Shown: piece after piece, positions 33,477 through 41,957 of the stretch
How the letters are laid out: every line of letters starts with the position of its first letter
Position numbering within the stretch: position 1 is the stretch's first letter
NCBI RefSeq assembly: GCF_013391105.1
Contig: NZ_CP058335.1
Location: 1,054,001-1,118,000 of the forward strand
Length of the DNA: 64,000 nt
Source: Natronomonas salina
Lineage (GTDB): Archaea > Halobacteriota > Halobacteria > Halobacteriales > Haloarculaceae
Direction of reading: 5' to 3'
The notes under the pieces: generated by a model
What the model was told of the DNA's origin: nothing
Database searches by the model: none
What the model saw: the letters and a program-made list of their open reading frames with translations, nothing else
Made by a program: the position numbers and the translations under genes

Positions 33477-35732
33477 CTAGCGGACCGAGTCGAGCAGGAG
33501 CTTCTGCTCGACGCGCTTGACCTCGTGCTGGACGTCGCGGACGGCGTCGATGTTCGCCGAGATCGAGGAGATGCCCTCGTTGACGAGGAACTGGACCATC
33601 TGGGGCTTCGAGCCGGCCTGCCCGCAGATGCTGGTGTCGACGCCCTCCTCGCGGCAGGTCTCGATGGTCGTCTCGATGAGCTTCAGCACCGCGGGGTGGA
33701 GCTCGTCGAAGCGGTCGGCGACGTTCTCGTTGTTCCGGTCGACCGCGAGGGTGTACTGCGTGAGGTCGTTCGTGCCGAAGGAGGCGAAGTCGATGCCCTG
33801 GTCGGCCATCTCCTCGATGCCGAGCGCCGAGGCGGGCGTCTCGATCATCACGCCCCACGTCCGGCGCTCGGGGTCGATGCCGGCGTCCTCCATCAGGTTC
33901 CGCGCGCGGACGACGTCCTCGGCGTCGTTGACCAGCGGGAACATGATCTCGACGTTGTCGTAGCCCATCTCGAACAGCTGGCTGAACGCCTCCAGCTCGT
34001 GGGCGAAGACGTCCGGCCGGTCGATGCTGCGACGGATGCCGCGGTAGCCGAGCATCGGGTTGTGCTCGTTCGGCTCGTTCTCGCCGCCCTCGAGCTGCCG
34101 GAACTCGTCGGTCGGGGCGTCGAGCGTCCGGACGCGGACCGGCCGGGGGTAGAACTCGTCGGCGACGCCGCGGACGCCCTCGACGATCTCCTCGACGTAG
34201 GCCTCCTCGCCGTGGTCCTCGATGTAGCGCTCGGGCGTCTTGTTCGTCGAGAGGATCATGTGCTCCATGCGGAGCAGGCCGACGCCGTCGGCGCCGGTCG
34301 CGGCGGCGCGCTCGGCGGCCTCCGGGATGGAGACGTTGACCTTGACCTCCGTGGCGGTCATCGGCTTGACGGGGTTCTGCGGGCGGACGTCGTCGACCGC
34401 GTCGGTCTCCTCGTCGGGGTCCGCGGAGCCCTCGGTCACCGAGCCCTTGTCGCCGTCGAGGGTGACGACCTGGCCGTCCTCGAGCAGCTCCGAGGCGTTG
34501 CCGGCGCCGACGACGGCCGGGGCGCCGAGCTCGCGGGCGACGATGGCGGCGTGGCTGGTCATGCCGCCCTCGTCGGTGATGATGCCGCTGGCGCGCTTCA
34601 TCGCCGGCACCATGTCAGGCGTCGTCATCTCGGTGACGATGATGTCGCCCTCGCTGACCTTGTCGAGCTGGTCGAGCTTGCGGACGATGCGGACCGGCCC
34701 GGAGGCGATCCCCGGCGAGGCGCCGAGGCCCTTCACGAGGACCTCGCCGTCGCCGTTGCCGTCGGCGGCGGCCTGTTCGGCGCCGTCCTCGTCGATGGTC
34801 GTGATGGGGCGGGACTGCAGCATGTAGACCTCGCCCTCGTAGATCGCCCACTCGACGTCCTGCGGCTCGTCGTAGTGATCCTCGGCGCGTTTTCCGATGT
34901 CGATGAGCGCCTCGATCTCCGCCTCGTCGAGGACCTGCGCGTCGCGGCGCTCCTCTTCGACCTCGCGCTCGACGGTCTTGCCGGTCTCCTCGTCCTTGAC
35001 CATCTCGATCTTCTTGTCGGCGACCGTCACGTCGAGGATATCGCCGTTCTCGCGGTCGACGACGTAGTTGTCCGGGGAGACTGAGCCGCTGACGACGGCC
35101 TCGCCGAGCCCCCAGGCGGCCTCGATGATGATCTTGGGCTCGCCCGTCGAGGGGTGGGAGGTGAACATGACGCCGGACTTCTCGGCGGCGACCATCCGCT
35201 GGACGACGACCGCGATGTCGACGACGTCGTGGTCGAAGCCCTGCTCGTTGCGGTAGTAGATCGCCCGCTGGGTGAACAGCGACGCCCAGCAGTGCTTGAC
35301 GCGCTCGACGAGGTCCTCGCGCGTGATGTTGAGGAACGTCTCCTGCTGCCCGGCGAAGGAGGCGTCGGGGAGGTCCTCGGCGGTCGCCGACGACCGCACG
35401 GCCACGAAGGCCTCGCCGTCGTCGAGGTCGTCGTAGGCCGCGAGGATGCCGTCCCTGATGTGCTCGGGCATCTCGGTCTCGAGGATGAGCTCCTTGGCGG
35501 TGGCCTCGGCCTCGGCCAGCGCCGCGGAGTCGTCGGAGTCGACGTCGACGGCTTCGAACAGCTCCTCGTCGATGCCGGTGTCCTCGATGAACTCGCGGTA
35601 GGTCTGCGCGGTGACTACGAAACCGGGAGGGACGGGCAGTCCCGCCTCGGTCATCTCGCCGAGGGAGGCGCCCTTGCCGCCGACCGCCCCGAGGTCGTCG
35701 GACCCGATCTCGTCCAGCCAGAGTACAGCCAT
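33477..35732 (-). CDS. ppsA: Phosphoenolpyruvate synthase
   Basis: A 751-residue PEP synthase (pyruvate, water dikinase), catalysing pyruvate + ATP to PEP + AMP + Pi for gluconeogenesis. The N-terminal ATP-grasp part contains GGKGASLGEMTEAGLPVPPGF and VRSSATAEDLPDASFAGQQE. The swivelling domain has the phospho-His in GGMTSHAAIVARELG (about residue 392). The C-terminal TIM barrel carries FGTNDLTQYTL and the catalytic Cys in SICGQAGSKPQ. The ATG at 35732 (MAVLWLDEIGSDDLG) is the family start; upstream residues are not coding. Confidence 0.97.
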   Translation of the reverse strand: MAVLWLDEIGSDDLGAVGGKGASLGEMTEAGLPVPPGFVVTAQTYREFIEDTGIDEELFEAVDVDSDDSAALAEAEATAKELILETEMPEHIRDGILAAYDDLDDGEAFVAVRSSATAEDLPDASFAGQQETFLNITREDLVERVKHCWASLFTQRAIYYRNEQGFDHDVVDIAVVVQRMVAAEKSGVMFTSHPSTGEPKIIIEAAWGLGEAVVSGSVSPDNYVVDRENGDILDVTVADKKIEMVKDEETGKTVEREVEEERRDAQVLDEAEIEALIDIGKRAEDHYDEPQDVEWAIYEGEVYMLQSRPITTIDEDGAEQAAADGNGDGEVLVKGLGASPGIASGPVRIVRKLDQLDKVSEGDIIVTEMTTPDMVPAMKRASGIITDEGGMTSHAAIVARELGAPAVVGAGNASELLEDGQVVTLDGDKGSVTEGSADPDEETDAVDDVRPQNPVKPMTATEVKVNVSIPEAAERAAATGADGVGLLRMEHMILSTNKTPERYIEDHGEEAYVEEIVEGVRGVADEFYPRPVRVRTLDAPTDEFRQLEGGENEPNEHNPMLGYRGIRRSIDRPDVFAHELEAFSQLFEMGYDNVEIMFPLVNDAEDVVRARNLMEDAGIDPERRTWGVMIETPASALGIEEMADQGIDFASFGTNDLTQYTLAVDRNNENVADRFDELHPAVLKLIETTIETCREEGVDTSICGQAGSKPQMVQFLVNEGISSISANIDAVRDVQHEVKRVEQKLLLDSVR

Positions 35733-35875
35733 CTTGTAGTCGAGTAGCCGACCAGAGCGATAAAGAAGGTTCCGAAGCGTTGGCCGGCCGACAAACCTTG
35801 TCAGAATCGATATCGGGTTGCTAGCACACCACAATAGCCGTAACGGCCCGCCGTCCGGCGTCTTTAGCAGCCTGC

Positions 35876-36778
35876 TTACGCCTCGATTATCTCGTCGTCG
35901 TCGGGTTCGGGGATCACTACCGACCCGTCGAGCGCCGTCACCGCCCGGCCGCCGACCGACACCGGTTCGGACTGCGCCCGCACCAGCACTCGTCCCGGTC
36001 GGTCAACGAAGTGCCCCTGCTCGAAGACCATCTCCTCCGGCAGTTCGCCGTCGAAGGCCCGGACCTCCCGCAGGTACGCCCCGACCGCACCCGAGGCCGT
36101 CCCCGTCACGGGGTCCTCGTCGACGCCCGCGGCGGGCGCGAACATCCGCCCGTGCAGCGTCGAATCGCCCTCCAGCGCGTCGAAGGAGAACGCGTAGACG
36201 CCGGTCACGCCGAGCTCCTCGGTCAGTTCGGCGATGGCCCCCAGGTCCGGGTCCAGCCCCGAGATGGCCTCGAGGAAGTTGACCGGCACCACGAGGAACC
36301 CGAGGCCGGTCGACGCCGTCGCCAGCGGCATGTCGGCGCCGACGTCCTCCAGCGTCGCGTGGTCGGCGCCCAGCGCCGCTGCCACCCGCTCGTAGTCGAG
36401 GTCCACCTCCTCGACCGTCGCGTCGTCCTGGGTCATCCAGACCGTCCCGTCGTCGACCTCGACGTCCAGCACGCCCACGTTCGTCTCGAGGGTGTGCGTC
36501 CCGTCGTCGATGGCGCCCTCCTCTGCCAGCCAGGCGTGACTCGCCACGGTCGCGTGCCCGCAGAGCTCCACCTCCTGTGTCGGCGTGAAGTAGCGGATCC
36601 GGCGGTCGGCGTCGTCGCTCTCGCGGAGGAACGCCGTCTCCGAGGCGTTCAGCTCCCTGGCGATCGCCTGCATCTGGTCGTCGGCCAGGCCGTCCGCGTC
36701 GGGGACGAGGCCGGCGGGGTTCCCGGTGAGCGGCTCGCTCGTGAACGCGTCGACCAGCAGCGCGCGTCGCGTCTCCAT
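35876..36778 (-). CDS. PhzF-family isomerase-like protein
   Basis: A 300-residue diaminopimelate-epimerase-fold protein of the PhzF group. The start METRRALLVDAFTSEPLTGN contains the N-terminal GNPAG motif with a conserved Glu nearby (NASETAFL). The second half contains RMFAPAAGVDEDPVTGTASG, the family hallmark. Members catalyse isomerisations; this one has no phenazine-pathway neighbours, so its substrate is unknown. It is followed by a cytidine/guanine-deaminase-like gene 73 bases upstream on the same strand. Confidence 0.92.
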   Translation of the reverse strand: METRRALLVDAFTSEPLTGNPAGLVPDADGLADDQMQAIARELNASETAFLRESDDADRRIRYFTPTQEVELCGHATVASHAWLAEEGAIDDGTHTLETNVGVLDVEVDDGTVWMTQDDATVEEVDLDYERVAAALGADHATLEDVGADMPLATASTGLGFLVVPVNFLEAISGLDPDLGAIAELTEELGVTGVYAFSFDALEGDSTLHGRMFAPAAGVDEDPVTGTASGAVGAYLREVRAFDGELPEEMVFEQGHFVDRPGRVLVRAQSEPVSVGGRAVTALDGSVVIPEPDDDEIIEA

Positions 36779-36851
36779 ACCGTCCCGTGTGTGGGGACCG
36801 CCTTAATACGTCGTCTCCGCGCGCCAGGAGATCCCGGGCCGGCGGCGGCCC

Positions 36852-37301
36852 CTACCAGAACGTCTCGTGGACGGCGCGGCCGGCGTCGTTGGCGACGGGC
36901 CCGACGACCTCGCAGTCGAGGATCTCGGCGGCCCGGGTCGCCGGCTCGCCGCCGGCGAACTCGACGACCTCGTCGGCGCCGACGCTGTAGACGACCCGGC
37001 CGAACCCGGCGTATCGCATCCCGCCGCTGCACATCGGACACGGCTCGGTGCTGGTGTACATGACCGTCTCGGACCGGGCCGCCGGGGACAGCTCCCGGAT
37101 GGCCCGGTAGGCGAGGTGCAATTCAGGGTGCCGGCGAACGTCCTTCTCCGTCACCACGCGGTTGGACTCCCGCATGATCACCTCGTCGTCGCGGACCAGC
37201 ACCGACCCGAACGGCCGGTCGCCGCGCTCGATCGCCTCGTACGCCAGGTCGATGGCTTCGGCGACGTGGGCCTCGTGGTCGAACGAATCGAAGTCGGCCA
37301 T
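36852..37301 (-). CDS. Nucleoside/purine deaminase (CDA superfamily)
   Basis: A 149-residue zinc deaminase. The zinc-binding motifs are RRHPELHLAYRA (an H-P-E version of the usual H-A-E) and TEPCPMCSGGM. The family includes guanine deaminase and tRNA adenosine deaminase; the 149-residue size and surrounding sequence favour a free-base or nucleoside deaminase. The start at 37301 gives MADFDSFDHEA. It is divergent from a phosphoribosyltransferase, which is consistent with purine salvage. The substrate is not determined. Confidence 0.88.
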   Translation of the reverse strand: MADFDSFDHEAHVAEAIDLAYEAIERGDRPFGSVLVRDDEVIMRESNRVVTEKDVRRHPELHLAYRAIRELSPAARSETVMYTSTEPCPMCSGGMRYAGFGRVVYSVGADEVVEFAGGEPATRAAEILDCEVVGPVANDAGRAVHETFW

Positions 37302-37380
37302 AGGGAGGCTATCGCCACCGGCTACATAGCCGTTCGGGCGGACGGACAGATTAACGGCGGTGCCCCGCTTTGCCCCGAGC

Positions 37381-38073
37381 ATGTCCGACCTCCCCGACGA
37401 GTTCAAGTGCACCATCACGAACTGGGAGTACATCTACGGGCTCTGCCGCGGGGTCTCCGACCAGGTGAAGGCCGCCGACTTCGAGCCCGACGTCGTGGTG
37501 GCGCTGGCCCGCGGCGGCTGGTTCGCCGGCCGCTGCATCTGCGACTTCCTGGGGCTCGACGACCTGACGAGCCTGAAGATGGAGCACTACGTCGGCACCG
37601 GCGAGAAGGCCGACGAGCCGCAGATCCGCTACCCGATGCCGGAGGGCAGCGTCGAGGGCAAGGACGTCCTCGTCATCGACGACATCGCCGACACCGGCGG
37701 CTCCATCCGGCGGGCCCACGAGTACGTCACCGACCGGGACTGCGGGGCGGTCCGGACGGCGACGCTGCAGCTGCTGCAGACCAGCGAGTTCGAACCGGAG
37801 TTCGTCGGCGAGCGCCTCGAGGAGTGGACCTGGGTCGTCTACCCCTGGAACTTCATCGAGGACATGATCGACCTCGTCGGCGGCGTGATGGAGAAGGCCG
37901 ACCAGGACGCCTTCACGCGCGCGGACGTCCGCCACTACCTCTCCTCGTACCACCGGATCGAGCGCATCGAGATGGAGATCGCCCAGCCGGACCGCCTGGA
38001 CGAGGTGCTCTCGGAGATGGAGCGCCGCGGCGTCGCCGAACGGGCGGGCGACGACGCCTGGCGGCTCGCCTGA
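37381..38073 (+). CDS. Phosphoribosyltransferase (purine-salvage type)
   Basis: A 230-residue type I phosphoribosyltransferase. The PRPP-binding loop is VLVIDDIADTGGS, with the substrate-side VVVALARGGWFAG and a flexible hood. The C-terminal 70 residues form a helical extension, SSYHRIERIEMEIAQPDRLD, of winged-helix-like appearance. It belongs to the archaeal COG2236-like group and probably salvages hypoxanthine or a related base, but that is inference. The ATG at 37381 gives MSDLPDEFKC. The neighbouring deaminase is transcribed divergently. Confidence 0.9.
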   Translation: MSDLPDEFKCTITNWEYIYGLCRGVSDQVKAADFEPDVVVALARGGWFAGRCICDFLGLDDLTSLKMEHYVGTGEKADEPQIRYPMPEGSVEGKDVLVIDDIADTGGSIRRAHEYVTDRDCGAVRTATLQLLQTSEFEPEFVGERLEEWTWVVYPWNFIEDMIDLVGGVMEKADQDAFTRADVRHYLSSYHRIERIEMEIAQPDRLDEVLSEMERRGVAERAGDDAWRLA

Positions 38074-38082
38074 CGCGGGCCG

Positions 38083-39039
38083 GTGGACCTCCTCGGCATC
38101 TTCGCGTCGGCCATCCTCCCGGTCGTCGCCATCGCGGCGGTGGGGTTCGTCCTCGGGCGGCTGAAGGACGTCGACCCCCAGCCACTGAACACCGTCACCG
38201 TCTACGTGCTGGCGCCGGCGCTCGTCTTCCACAGCCTCGCGGTCAGCGACCTCTCCGGCGGCGCGGTCGCCCGCCTCGTCGTCGGCGTCGTCGTCTTCAC
38301 CGGCCTCATGGCGCTCGTCGGCGAGGGCGTCGGACGGGTCGCCGGCGGCCCCGACCCGCTGGTGGGCGCGCTCGTTTTGGTCGCCGCCTTCGGCAACGCC
38401 GGCAACCTCGGCATCCCCGTCTCGGACTTCGCCTTCGGCGAGGTGGGCCGGCAGACCGCCGTCCTCTGGATGTCGGTGCAGTCCGTGCTGCTGTACACCC
38501 TGGGCGTCTACGTCTCCTCGCGGGCCGGCGGTTCGGGCGGACTGGCGGGCGTCGAGAAGGTGTTCCGCATCCCGCTGGTCTACGCCGTCGCGGGGGCGCT
38601 GCTCGTCCGCGCGCTCGGCGTCGTCCCGCCGGTCGACAGCGCCGGAATGGAGGCGCTGGGCCTGGTCGGCGACTCGGCCATCCCGGTGATGCTGCTCATC
38701 CTCGGGCTCCAGCTGGCCCGGACGAACTACGGGCCCGCGCTCTCGCAGGCCGGCACCGCGACCGCCCTCAGGCTCGGTGTCTCGCCGTTCGTCGGCCTGG
38801 CGGTCGCCCTGGCGCTGGGGTTCGACGATCCCACCGTCGCCCGAGTGTTCGTCGTCGAGTGCGCGATGCCCGCGGCGGTGACACCGGTCATCCTCACGGT
38901 GGAGTTCGCCGCCGACAGCCGCGCCGGCGGCGTCAGCGTCCCCGAGTACGTCAGCACCTGCGTCCTCGTGACGACGCTGCTGAGCGTGCCGCTGCTGACG
39001 GGACTCATCGCGCTGCTGCAGTCAGGGCTCCTGCTGTAG
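38083..39039 (+). CDS. AEC-family transporter (auxin-efflux-carrier-like)
   Basis: A 318-residue integral membrane protein with about ten transmembrane segments in two inverted halves, starting with GTG at 38083 (MDLLGIFASAILPVVAI). The AEC signature near the middle, GNAGNLGIPVSDFAFG, and the later CAMPAAVTPVILTVEFA match the membrane transport protein family of AEC carriers, which export organic anions. It is nine bases after the phosphoribosyltransferase, so they probably share a transcript; a link to nucleobase movement is only a guess. Confidence 0.9.
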   Translation: MDLLGIFASAILPVVAIAAVGFVLGRLKDVDPQPLNTVTVYVLAPALVFHSLAVSDLSGGAVARLVVGVVVFTGLMALVGEGVGRVAGGPDPLVGALVLVAAFGNAGNLGIPVSDFAFGEVGRQTAVLWMSVQSVLLYTLGVYVSSRAGGSGGLAGVEKVFRIPLVYAVAGALLVRALGVVPPVDSAGMEALGLVGDSAIPVMLLILGLQLARTNYGPALSQAGTATALRLGVSPFVGLAVALALGFDDPTVARVFVVECAMPAAVTPVILTVEFAADSRAGGVSVPEYVSTCVLVTTLLSVPLLTGLIALLQSGLLL

Positions 39040-39040
39040 G

Positions 39041-39628
39041 TCAGATGTCGCGGCTGCTGTCGATGGCGACGTGGTCGGTGAGGCGGAGCTTCAGCGGCTC
39101 TGTCAGCGCCGACCCGTGGCGGTTCTTCGTCACCGCGAGCCGCGTCTCCACCGCCAGGGGGTTGACCACGAGCGACAGCCGCCAGGTGACGTCGGCGCGG
39201 GCGAGCGTGAGCCACCGCTCCGGCGGTTCGGGCGCCGTCTCGTGGGCGTGCAGCAGCACCACGCCGTCGGCCTCTCGAGCCTGGCGCGAGGCAGCCTCGA
39301 GGAACTCCCGGTACGTCTCGGTCTCCCGTTCGAGCCGCGTCACCGCGTCGACGACGAGGCAGCCGCCCTGGGGGACGTCGAGGTAGCTCGCCGGGTCGGA
39401 CAGCAGGGCCTCGGACGTCGCCCGCAGCACCGTCGCATCGGGGAGCCGCTCGGCGACCGTCGCCTCGTCGCGGAGCGTCGTCACGTACGTCGAGTCGTTC
39501 GCGCGCGCGACCTGCTCGGGGAGGAGCTCCGACTGGGTGTCCGGCGGTGCCGTGAGGGCGACGAGCGAGCCAGGCGGGACGCCCCCGCGGAGCTTGCGGT
39601 CGAGCTCTGTCAGCCCGGTCGGGAGCAT
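39041..39628 (-). CDS. RecA/KaiC-superfamily protein with degenerate P-loop
   Basis: A 195-residue protein starting MLPTGLTELDRKLRGGVPPG, which matches the opening of KaiC/RadA-type ATPases (target-domain entry GLxxLDxxLxGGxPxGS). The Walker A position reads APPDTQSE instead of GPPGTGKT, so ATP binding is unlikely. The Walker B-like strand is GGCLVVDAVTRL. The rest aligns loosely with the KaiC core; a conserved TKNRHG segment is present near the C-terminus. It may be a regulatory or structural relative of RadA/Rad55. It converges with the AEC gene with a one-base gap. Confidence 0.82.
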   Translation of the reverse strand: MLPTGLTELDRKLRGGVPPGSLVALTAPPDTQSELLPEQVARANDSTYVTTLRDEATVAERLPDATVLRATSEALLSDPASYLDVPQGGCLVVDAVTRLERETETYREFLEAASRQAREADGVVLLHAHETAPEPPERWLTLARADVTWRLSLVVNPLAVETRLAVTKNRHGSALTEPLKLRLTDHVAIDSSRDI

Positions 39629-39681
39629 ACCCGACGGAGGGCCGCCCCGCAAATAAAGGACTCCCCCGCCGTACGGCCACC

Positions 39682-40521
39682 ATGCTCGGCATCATCGGCG
39701 GCAGCGGGATCTACGAGGCGCTCGGCTTCGAGAACGCCCACGAGGAGCGCGTCCAGACGCCCTTCGGCGACCCCAGCGCGCCGCTGGAGGTCGGCGAACT
39801 CGCGGGCACCGAGGTGGCGTTCCTCCCGCGGCACGGCCGCGACCACCAGTACGATCCCACCAACGTCCCCTACCGGGCGAACCTCCACGCGCTCAAGCAG
39901 GTCGGCGTCGAGCACGTCGTCGCGACGAACGCCGTCGGCAGCCTCCGGGAGGACCTCCCGCCGCGGACGCTCGTCGTCCCCGACCAGCTGTTCGACCGCA
40001 CCCGCGACCGGCCGCGGTCGTACTTCGGCGACGGCCTCGTCGTCCACGTCTCGATGGCCGACCCCTACTGCCCGCACCTCTCGGAGCGGCTGCTCGACTG
40101 CACCGGGGCGACCGACGCCGATGTCGTCGACGGCGGCACCTACGTCTGCATCGAGGGCCCGCAGTTCTCGACGACGGCCGAGAGCGAGTTCTACCGCGAC
40201 CGGGGCTTCGACGTGATCGGCATGACCACCGTCCCGGAGGCCCAACTCGCCAGGGAGGCAGAACTGTGCTACACCGCGCTGACCGGCGTCACCGACTACG
40301 ACGTCTGGCACGACGAGGAGGAGGTCTCACTGGAGACGGTGCTCGGCCACGCCGCCGCCAACGAGGACTCGATGTCGTCGATCCTCGATTCGTTCCTCCG
40401 CTCATTCGACGGGTACGACTGCGAGTGCCACGACGCGCTCGAGGACGCGATCAACACGCCGCCGGAGGCCATCGACCGCGAGACCCGCGAGAAGGTGTCG
40501 CTGTTGCTCGGCGACTACTGA
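39682..40521 (+). CDS. mtnP: MTA/purine nucleoside phosphorylase (MTAP family)
   Basis: A 279-residue phosphorylase starting MLGIIGGSGIYEALGFE. Family motifs include PRHGRDHQYDPTNVPYRANL and YVCIEGPQFSTTAES, plus a Met-Thr-containing substrate loop IGMTTVPEAQLAREAEL. It cleaves 5'-methylthioadenosine, 5'-methylthioinosine or a purine nucleoside to the base and a sugar phosphate. In haloarchaea it probably serves MTA recycling, though purine nucleoside use is possible. It lies beside the phosphoribosyltransferase and deaminase genes, a small salvage neighbourhood. Confidence 0.92.
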   Translation: MLGIIGGSGIYEALGFENAHEERVQTPFGDPSAPLEVGELAGTEVAFLPRHGRDHQYDPTNVPYRANLHALKQVGVEHVVATNAVGSLREDLPPRTLVVPDQLFDRTRDRPRSYFGDGLVVHVSMADPYCPHLSERLLDCTGATDADVVDGGTYVCIEGPQFSTTAESEFYRDRGFDVIGMTTVPEAQLAREAELCYTALTGVTDYDVWHDEEEVSLETVLGHAAANEDSMSSILDSFLRSFDGYDCECHDALEDAINTPPEAIDRETREKVSLLLGDY

Positions 40522-40548
40522 TCGTCGAGCAGCGTTCCGGCGCGGGAC

Positions 40549-40659
40549 TCAGCGCTGGCGGCCGTCCTCGCGGACGTACGTCAGCGCCATGACGACGTCG
40601 TCGGGGTCCACGCGGTCTCTCGTCTCAGCGAGCCGCTCCCTGAACCGTGTCGGTGTCAT
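40549..40659 (-). CDS. Possible 36-residue basic protein
   Basis: A short frame reading MTPTRFRERLAETRDR, then a segment VDPDDVVMALTYVRE before its stop. Third positions are mostly G or C (about 32 of 36), supporting coding. A TATA-like tttatc lies about 33 bases before the ATG, so it may have its own promoter. It is 71 bases downstream of scpA. No family is recognised. A non-coding RNA or chance frame remains possible. Confidence 0.4.
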   Translation of the reverse strand: MTPTRFRERLAETRDRVDPDDVVMALTYVREDGRQR

Positions 40660-40730
40660 GGTATGCCATAACGTAACAACCCACTCGAGATAAATCTACC
40701 GGCAAACGCGTCCGGAGTTTCGGTGGCGGG

Positions 40731-41957
40731 TCAGACGTCGGCCGCGGCTGCCTCTTCGGCCGGCATCGCCGCCGGGTCCTGGATCCAGAGGTCGCCGAAG
40801 AGGTCGTCCTGCTGGAGGCGCACCTGCCCGCGGTGGGCGAGGAACAGCACCCCGAGGAAGGAGTTCACGACGGAGCCGCCGGCCTCCCGAATCTCGGCGA
40901 ACAGCACCTCGTCGCGGCCCTGGTCGTAGTGGGACTGGAGCTCGACGTAGACGTCGTTGATGATGTCCTCCATGTGCTCGTCGTGGGCCGTCCCCGTGAC
41001 GTCGTCGGCCGTCGGCTCGTCGTCCATCCGGAAGTCGTCGTGGCCGTGGTAGTCCAGGGTCTGTGTCCCCCGGGAGAACCCCGACGGCGACTCCGAGGTG
41101 TCGTAGGTCCGGGACTCCTTCCACCAGGTGTCCCGCTCCCGCTCGCGGAGGTCCCGGACGAGTTCGTCCAGCGTCTCCGGCATCCCGCGGGCGGTCTTCC
41201 GCTCGATGCGGCGGTCCATCTCCCGCTCGAGCTTCTGGAACGGGTCGACCGCCGGTCCGCCCCCCTCCGGCCGCTCGCCCTCCGGCATCTCCCAGGGCTC
41301 GTCGGCCCACTCCTCCTCGTCCTGCTCGTCCTCGTCGACCCACATGACGTCGCTCTTCATGCGCAGCAGCACCGACGCGTAGAACAGCGCCCGTCCGCCG
41401 GTCCGGAGGTCCGAGCCGTCGAGCCGCGCGAGGAACTTGTCGGTGACCGTCACCACGTCGATGTCCCACGGGTCGATCTCGCCGTCCTCCGCAAGCTGGA
41501 CCAGCAGTTCGACGGGCTCGACCTCGTCGTCGTCCGACCGGGGCTCGGAGATGTCGAACTCCGAGAGGACGTCGTCCTGGTCGGACGCCTCGTCATCGAC
41601 TTCCTCTTGCTCTTCGCCGCCTGCCTCTGATTCGGTCGACCCGGTCAGCGCGTCCATCCCGTCGTCCGCCGCCTCCCGCTGCCGGCGTTCCTTCTCCGCG
41701 TCGTGGCTGGCGATGTTCAGCGGGATGTCGTCTGCGTCCTCGGAACCGTCGTCCTCGCTATCTCGCGGTTCACTCCGTTCGCCGCTCGATTCCTTCGGGG
41801 ACTCCCTGCGGTCGTCCCCGCTTGGCTCACGGGTCGCTTCGCTCCCCGTTCGCGTTTCCCGAGGATCTCCCCCCGGTCGATCCTCGCTATCTCGCGGCTC
41901 ACTTCGTTCACCGCTCGTTTTCTCCGAGGACTCCCTGCGGTCGTCCTCGCTAGTCAT
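40731..41957 (-). CDS. scpA: Segregation and condensation protein A
   Basis: A 408-residue kleisin that links the SMC head domains. The N-terminal kleisin core starts near VEPVELLVQLAEDGEIDPWD and contains a helix FLARLDGSDLRTGGRALFYA; the C-terminal winged helix spans about 330-395 (ELQSHYDQGRDEVLFAEIRE). The first 75 residues are unusual: a hydrophilic, partly duplicated stretch (SGERSEPRDSED occurs twice). The ATG at 41957 overlaps the smc stop codon by eight bases (41950-41957), which supports it as the start and indicates coupled translation. The N-terminal extension is described in the findings. Confidence 0.92.
   Translation of the reverse strand: MTSEDDRRESSEKTSGERSEPRDSEDRPGGDPRETRTGSEATREPSGDDRRESPKESSGERSEPRDSEDDGSEDADDIPLNIASHDAEKERRQREAADDGMDALTGSTESEAGGEEQEEVDDEASDQDDVLSEFDISEPRSDDDEVEPVELLVQLAEDGEIDPWDIDVVTVTDKFLARLDGSDLRTGGRALFYASVLLRMKSDVMWVDEDEQDEEEWADEPWEMPEGERPEGGGPAVDPFQKLEREMDRRIERKTARGMPETLDELVRDLRERERDTWWKESRTYDTSESPSGFSRGTQTLDYHGHDDFRMDDEPTADDVTGTAHDEHMEDIINDVYVELQSHYDQGRDEVLFAEIREAGGSVVNSFLGVLFLAHRGQVRLQQDDLFGDLWIQDPAAMPAEEAAAADV
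41753..41946 (-). repeat. Duplicated DNA segment in the 5' end of scpA
   Basis: Two copies of a 65-base unit, at about 41753-41817 and 41882-41946, differ at roughly nine positions and lie 129 bases apart, so the copies are in the same frame (43 residues). They encode the repeated SGERSEPRDSE segment. Between them is an 8-base inverted repeat, cgaggatc (41860-41867) and gatcctcg (41879-41886). The layout resembles an intergenic repeat captured into the reading frame. Confidence 0.6.
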
